Shown: positions 13,106 to 15,614 of the stretch, one piece after another
Layout: each line of letters starts with the position of its first letter
Numbering within the stretch: position 1 is the stretch's first letter
From: Sedimentisphaerales bacterium
Lineage (GTDB): Bacteria > Planctomycetota > Phycisphaerae > Sedimentisphaerales > SG8-4
Length of the DNA: 15,614 nucleotides
NCBI GenBank assembly: GCA_016932895.1
Contig: JAFGCA010000778.1
Span: forward strand, 1 to 15,614
Reading direction: 5' to 3'
Program-made: the position numbers and the translations under genes
Notes under the pieces: generated by a model
What the model saw: the letters and a program-made list of their open reading frames with translations, nothing else
Told to the model about the DNA's origin: nothing
Databases searched by the model: none

Positions 13106-13486
13106 ATGGTACAGGGGAAATCGTCAATGGCGAATCTTGCGAAAGGGTCCATGGGGCGGGAAGGCGTCCGAATCCTTGGTGGAGGCGACGGCGGTGTGTC
13201 ACGGAGGCGCGGAGGTCACAGAGAGGTTCGCGAGCACCGGAGTGCGCCAAACGAAGCCAATATGTGCGTTTTTGGGCTGGAAATGGGGGGATGGGAAAAA
13301 AACTACGCCAAATGGCTTGGGGCCCGGTGGTGCCGGGAAATCCGAGGCAAGCTCGAAAGGCGAATGATCAAAACGCACGGGAAACAAAAAATGAAGTCGA
13401 TTGGGACCGGCCGGCGCGCCAAACGAAGCCAATGTGGAGATGGGGGGCTTGGGGAGGTGGGCCGGGATTGGTTGGCGGCTGTGTGA
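13106..13486 (+). CDS. Doubtful 126-codon ORF behind the strong promoter
   Basis: An ATG at 13106 with GAGAGG just upstream, about 22 nt past the predicted transcription start, opens a frame beginning MVQGKSSMANLAKGSMGREG. The layout looks gene-like. However, from about residue 30 the frame reads straight through the dispersed repeats (peptides RRRGGHREVREH, APNEAN, AKRSQC), all three frames are open for long stretches, and composition is Gly/Arg-rich. It is probably a read-through of non-coding repeats. The first 30 codons could be a truncated small gene. Confidence 0.15.
   Translation: MVQGKSSMANLAKGSMGREGVRILGGGDGGVSRRRGGHREVREHRSAPNEANMCVFGLEMGGWEKNYAKWLGARWCREIRGKLERRMIKTHGKQKMKSIGTGRRAKRSQCGDGGLGEVGRDWLAAV
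13198..13227. repeat. CACGGAGG-type dispersed repeat fragment
   Basis: A run of near-repeats: CACGGAGGCGCGGAGG followed by TCACAGAGAGG. It resembles the CACGGAGGCACAGAGG-type intergenic repeats whose chance peptides (HGGTE-like; here CHGGAEVTE) recur in planctomycete genomes. The family link is from memory. Confidence 0.45.
13244..13261 (+). repeat. Direct repeat A (GCGCCAAACGAAGCCAAT)
   Basis: Identical over 18 bp to 13416-13433. Its three frames read KRSQ, NEAN and TKPI, the chance peptides I associate with a planctomycete dispersed repeat. It is followed about 22 nt later by ATGGGGGG. Confidence 0.65.
13416..13433 (+). repeat. Direct repeat B (GCGCCAAACGAAGCCAAT)
   Basis: Second exact 18-bp copy, 172 bp after copy A. 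It is followed 7 nt later by ATGGGGGG, so the pair keeps a common downstream G-run at different spacing. Confidence 0.65.
13442..13466 (+). other. Potential G-quadruplex tract
   Basis: Four G-runs of three or more (13442-13447, 13451-13454, 13459-13461, 13464-13466) with loops of 3, 4 and 2 nt. This fits the classical G3+N1-7 rule on the plus strand, which is also the strand transcribed from the promoter at 13049. Confidence 0.5.
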
Positions 13487-13718
13487 ATATGCCTTGTTTT
13501 ATAGGACGCAGTCCGGCCTTGGGGAGACGGGGGCCGACGGCGGCGGGGCGGCTGTTGCGGGCGCGCAACCGGGGGGCGGATTCCGGCGCCGGGGGCTTTG
13601 TGAGGGGGGATTTGTTACTTATGTTTTAGAGGGACCTGTCCCGGCGGGTCTTTCGCGTTAGTGGGGCAACGGCCCCGGGAAGAAACGGGCAACCTTAGAC
13701 GTACGCAAGGAGATTGAG

Positions 13719-14579
13719 ATGAGCGAGATCGCCATGCTCCAGGGGCATGAGTCAGAGGCCGTGCTGCGGACGGTCGTTGAATTGCAGGCACCGGCCATCA
13801 TGTCGTATTTGTCGAGGGACAAATGGCACGTGGCGAAGGTCGTCATGAGGGATCTGGCGGCCAACCGGTTGTACGTCGAGGGCTGCCGGGCTTCGAATAA
13901 GCCCCATCCGATCAACATCCGCGTGAACCAGCCCGTCGGGGTGAACTTCAAGCACGCGTACGGGAAGTTCGTGTTCGATACGATTGTGGTCGACCTGGAG
14001 CCCGCTCGTGGGCCCGACTCCGGGGGGACGCTCGTTCTGGCGGTGCCGGATCAGATCGGCGTGGTGCAGCGACGAAGCTATTACCGCGTCAGCGTTCCCG
14101 AATCGCTGAAAGTCAGTGTGGTGCTCTGGCATCGCAAGGCCGGCCAGGACGTCGAACAGAAACCGGCGCACAACTACCATGAGGGTCGTTTGGTGGACAT
14201 CTCGGCCGGCGGGACGCAGATCGCGGTCCCCCTCAAGACCGGCCAGAACGACGTCCCCGGGGCCGCCGGAGAATCGGATTTCCACAAGGGGCAGTTCGTC
14301 GGCGTGCGGTTCACGCCCATGCCCTACGAGACGCCGCTGATGTTCACCGCGCAGATCCGCAACGTCCTGCCGACGGCCGACCATACCGCGTTGTGTGTGG
14401 GATTGCAGATCGTCGGGCTCGAAGCCAGCGAAGAAGGGCGACATGTCCTCTCCCGCCTGGCCACGGTGGTCGAGCGCTACTACGACATCAACCAGTCCGG
14501 CGCCAAGCAGCAGGACATGCAGACCACGGTTCACGCCGAGCGCAGGCCCTTCCATCTTCCCGCCGGGGCGCTGCAATAG
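13719..14579 (+). CDS. YcgR-like PilZ protein, c-di-GMP receptor
   Basis: 286 residues, no signal peptide or membrane helix. The N-terminal half (about 12-112) has the layout of the YcgR N-terminal beta domain. A PilZ domain follows with the c-di-GMP-binding R-x-x-x-R motif (R119-SYY-R123 in VQRRSYYRVSVP) and the D-x-S-x-x-G motif (D160, S162, G165 in LVDISAGG). Proteins of this build bind c-di-GMP and, in enterobacteria, slow the flagellar motor; in other groups they control adhesion or exopolysaccharide. No flagellar gene is nearby, so the target is open. The start at 13719 has AAGGAG at 13707-13712. It stands alone, downstream of the repeat-rich region and convergent with pssA. Confidence 0.9.
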   Translation: MSEIAMLQGHESEAVLRTVVELQAPAIMSYLSRDKWHVAKVVMRDLAANRLYVEGCRASNKPHPINIRVNQPVGVNFKHAYGKFVFDTIVVDLEPARGPDSGGTLVLAVPDQIGVVQRRSYYRVSVPESLKVSVVLWHRKAGQDVEQKPAHNYHEGRLVDISAGGTQIAVPLKTGQNDVPGAAGESDFHKGQFVGVRFTPMPYETPLMFTAQIRNVLPTADHTALCVGLQIVGLEASEEGRHVLSRLATVVERYYDINQSGAKQQDMQTTVHAERRPFHLPAGALQ

Positions 14580-14658
14580 CCCCCGGTCGATCGGTCGAAG
14601 GGAGACACCGTCGGAAGGCCGCAAGGTCGGCGGTGCATGTACGACATCCGGTATCGGT
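14580..14658. other. Convergent gap between PilZ gene and pssA
   Basis: 79 nt between two stop codons. A 9-bp hairpin with wobbles (CACCGTCGG/TCGGCGGTG, about 14608-14637) is present without a T-run on either strand. No clear intrinsic terminator was found. Confidence 0.35.
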
Positions 14659-15558
14659 TTATAGGTCGGTTTGGGGTGTGCTTTTCGGACCGCCCACTGC
14701 CTGCGGATCCGGCGCGACCGGCGAGGCTCCCCATCTGGCTGCCTTGTGGTAGAGCCACTTGACGAGGCTGCCGGCGGCGAAGATGCCGAAGATCAGCACG
14801 AGCGCCGTCTGCATGTTCCAGACGACCAGCCCCAGGAAGAAGAGCACGCGGACGAGATAGCCCAGGGGCTTCTTGCCCTTGAGATACAGGTTCAGGGCGT
14901 GCGGATAGCGAATGCGGCTGACCATCAGGATCGCCAGACCCAGCGTGACAAACGGCATCAGGTACACCAGGAGATCGAAGCCCGGCACCTGCTCCTCGTG
15001 GAAGATGATCAGGCTGATGATGACCCCGGCGGCCGCCGGACTGGGCAGGCCGACGAAGCTCATGTGAGCGGCCTCGTTGGCGTCGTTCTCTACGTTGAAG
15101 CGGGCCAGGCGGATCGCCGCACAACTGATATAGGCCAGGGCCGCCAGCCAGATGAAGCGGTGCAGCAGACCTCCGCTGAGCACGGTCGTCAGTTCCAGCT
15201 TGGTCTCCAGCAGCTTGAGCATGATAAAAGCCGGAGCGACGCCGAAGCTGATCAAGTCGCACAGGCTGTCGAGCTGGCCGCCGAAGCTGGAGGTGGACTG
15301 GCTCATGCGGGCCAGTCGGCCGTCGAGCATGTCCGCGAACATGGCCAGCAGGACGGTGTAGCCAGCCATGGCGAAATACGAGTATCGCTCCTGCGGCCCG
15401 GCCTCGGTGCCCTTGCTGGCGAGCACAATCGCGATGAAGCCGAAGACGCCGTTGAGAATCGTGATCAGGGAGGGCAGGACGGTGATGTGCTTGACGCGCC
15501 GCTTGCGGACGCGCCGCAGGATTCGCCCCTTGTTCGTTTTGGGCTTCAGTGGCGGCAT
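14659..15558 (-). CDS. pssA: CDP-diacylglycerol-serine O-phosphatidyltransferase
   Basis: Makes phosphatidylserine and CMP from CDP-diacylglycerol and serine, the first step towards phosphatidylethanolamine, at the inner membrane. The protein has 299 residues. A basic N-terminus (about 10-24) precedes several hydrophobic helices. The complete CDP-alcohol phosphatidyltransferase motif is present: D76, D79-G80, A83-R84, G93, D97 and D101 with canonical spacing. The SFGVAPAFIML and CAAIRLARFN blocks point to phosphatidylserine synthase of the B. subtilis/archaeal-like type rather than phosphatidylglycerophosphate synthase. The start at 15558 has GAGGGA upstream. It overlaps the end of the preceding gene by 13 nt, so translation is probably coupled. 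The last 25 or so residues are Pro/Gly-rich and poorly conserved. Confidence 0.94.
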   Translation of the reverse strand: MPPLKPKTNKGRILRRVRKRRVKHITVLPSLITILNGVFGFIAIVLASKGTEAGPQERYSYFAMAGYTVLLAMFADMLDGRLARMSQSTSSFGGQLDSLCDLISFGVAPAFIMLKLLETKLELTTVLSGGLLHRFIWLAALAYISCAAIRLARFNVENDANEAAHMSFVGLPSPAAAGVIISLIIFHEEQVPGFDLLVYLMPFVTLGLAILMVSRIRYPHALNLYLKGKKPLGYLVRVLFFLGLVVWNMQTALVLIFGIFAAGSLVKWLYHKAARWGASPVAPDPQAVGGPKSTPQTDL

Positions 15559-15614
15559 CTCGTGTCCCTCGCTACCGGGGTAACGCCCGCCTTGACCTTG
15601 TCGCCGACCTGCAC
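15546..15614 (-). CDS. psd: C-terminal end of probable phosphatidylserine decarboxylase
   Basis: Only the last 22 codons are in the window: VQVGDKVKAGVTPVARDTRC, then two more residues and a TGA at 15546-15548. VxVGDKVKAG is the usual tail of short phosphatidylserine decarboxylases, just after the pyruvoyl-forming (L)GST region, which lies outside. The frame overlaps the pssA start by 13 nt. Psd turns phosphatidylserine into phosphatidylethanolamine, so psd-pssA would make a two-step lipid operon. Identification rests on a short tail plus context; a biotin/lipoyl-like domain protein also has VGDKVKAG, and is the main alternative. Confidence 0.65.
   Translation of the reverse strand: MQVGDKVKAGVTPVARDTRCRH

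Larger units (their letters stand above)
12646..13718. other. 1.07-kb region without a convincing gene, repeat-rich
   Basis: Neither strand shows a reading frame with family-like character. Visible items are a 6-bp hairpin GACTCC-GGATG-GGAGTC (13000-13016), a strong plus-strand promoter (13049-13077), a perfect TATAAT (13089-13094), two dispersed-repeat families (13198-13227 and 13244-13433), a G4-type tract (13442-13466) and many G-runs on plus from about 13140 to 13610. No tRNA cloverleaf or known riboswitch was recognised. The promoter of the lipoprotein-TPR unit should lie at its left end, but no clear -35/-10 pair was found there. Confidence 0.55.

Noticed and set aside
13244..13433. Two-copy direct repeat considered as a CRISPR or attachment-site pair
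   Set aside because: Only two copies, 172 bp apart, no regular spacers, no cas or integrase gene; it fits a dispersed intergenic repeat better.
13093..13629. 178-codon plus-strand frame
   Set aside because: Reads through both dispersed repeats and the G-rich tract in a second frame; repeat-derived chance translation.
13752..14624. 290-codon minus-strand frame opposite the PilZ gene
   Set aside because: Antisense shadow; both PilZ motifs are on plus.

Overview
The window looks like a piece of a GC-rich planctomycete chromosome, most likely from the Phycisphaerae/Sedimentisphaerales side. This is inferred from three things: an exported LamG/PA14 protein built from modules containing DVYFGE and YYWRVDEV; a tandem-module lipoprotein; and intergenic repeats whose chance translations (TKPI/NEAN/KRSQ-type, HGG-type) I remember as typical of planctomycete genomes. 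No rRNA, tRNA, CRISPR array or intact insertion sequence was seen.

Left part (1-4921): minus-strand metabolic genes in two transcription units. One is pyrE then ald (ald runs off the left edge). The other is an aldo/keto reductase then purB, 22 nt apart. Each unit has a plausible sigma70-like promoter with a 17-bp spacer and the same TATCTT -10 element. purB ends in a good intrinsic terminator. Between the units sits a plus-strand DUF3800 gene, more AT-rich than its neighbours and probably acquired. The PurB is of the animal/eukaryote-like type rather than the E. coli or B. subtilis type.

Middle (4967-12645): a small two-helix membrane protein of unknown function. A 393-nt non-coding stretch follows, with a hairpin repeat and a likely promoter. 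Next comes an 877-residue secreted LamG/Fn3-like/PA14 protein ending in a strong terminator. A second intergenic stretch carries another copy of the hairpin repeat. Then a minus-strand pair reads from right to left: a large lipoprotein with three related beta modules and a C-terminal domain with an apparent Cys-His-Asp transglutaminase/papain-like triad, followed by an exported TPR protein. This pair is the most promising undescribed functional unit here.

Right part (12646-15614): about 1.07 kb without a convincing gene. It holds a near-consensus extended -10 promoter, two dispersed-repeat families and a G-quadruplex-type tract. A YcgR-like PilZ protein (c-di-GMP receptor) follows on plus. 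It converges on a minus-strand phospholipid operon in which the end of a probable phosphatidylserine decarboxylase gene overlaps the start of the phosphatidylserine synthase gene.

Together the genes cover nucleotide synthesis (pyrE, purB), amino-acid and carbonyl metabolism (ald, AKR), membrane lipid synthesis (psd-pssA), cell-surface proteins and c-di-GMP sensing. Functional calls rest on motif recognition by eye; no database search was run.
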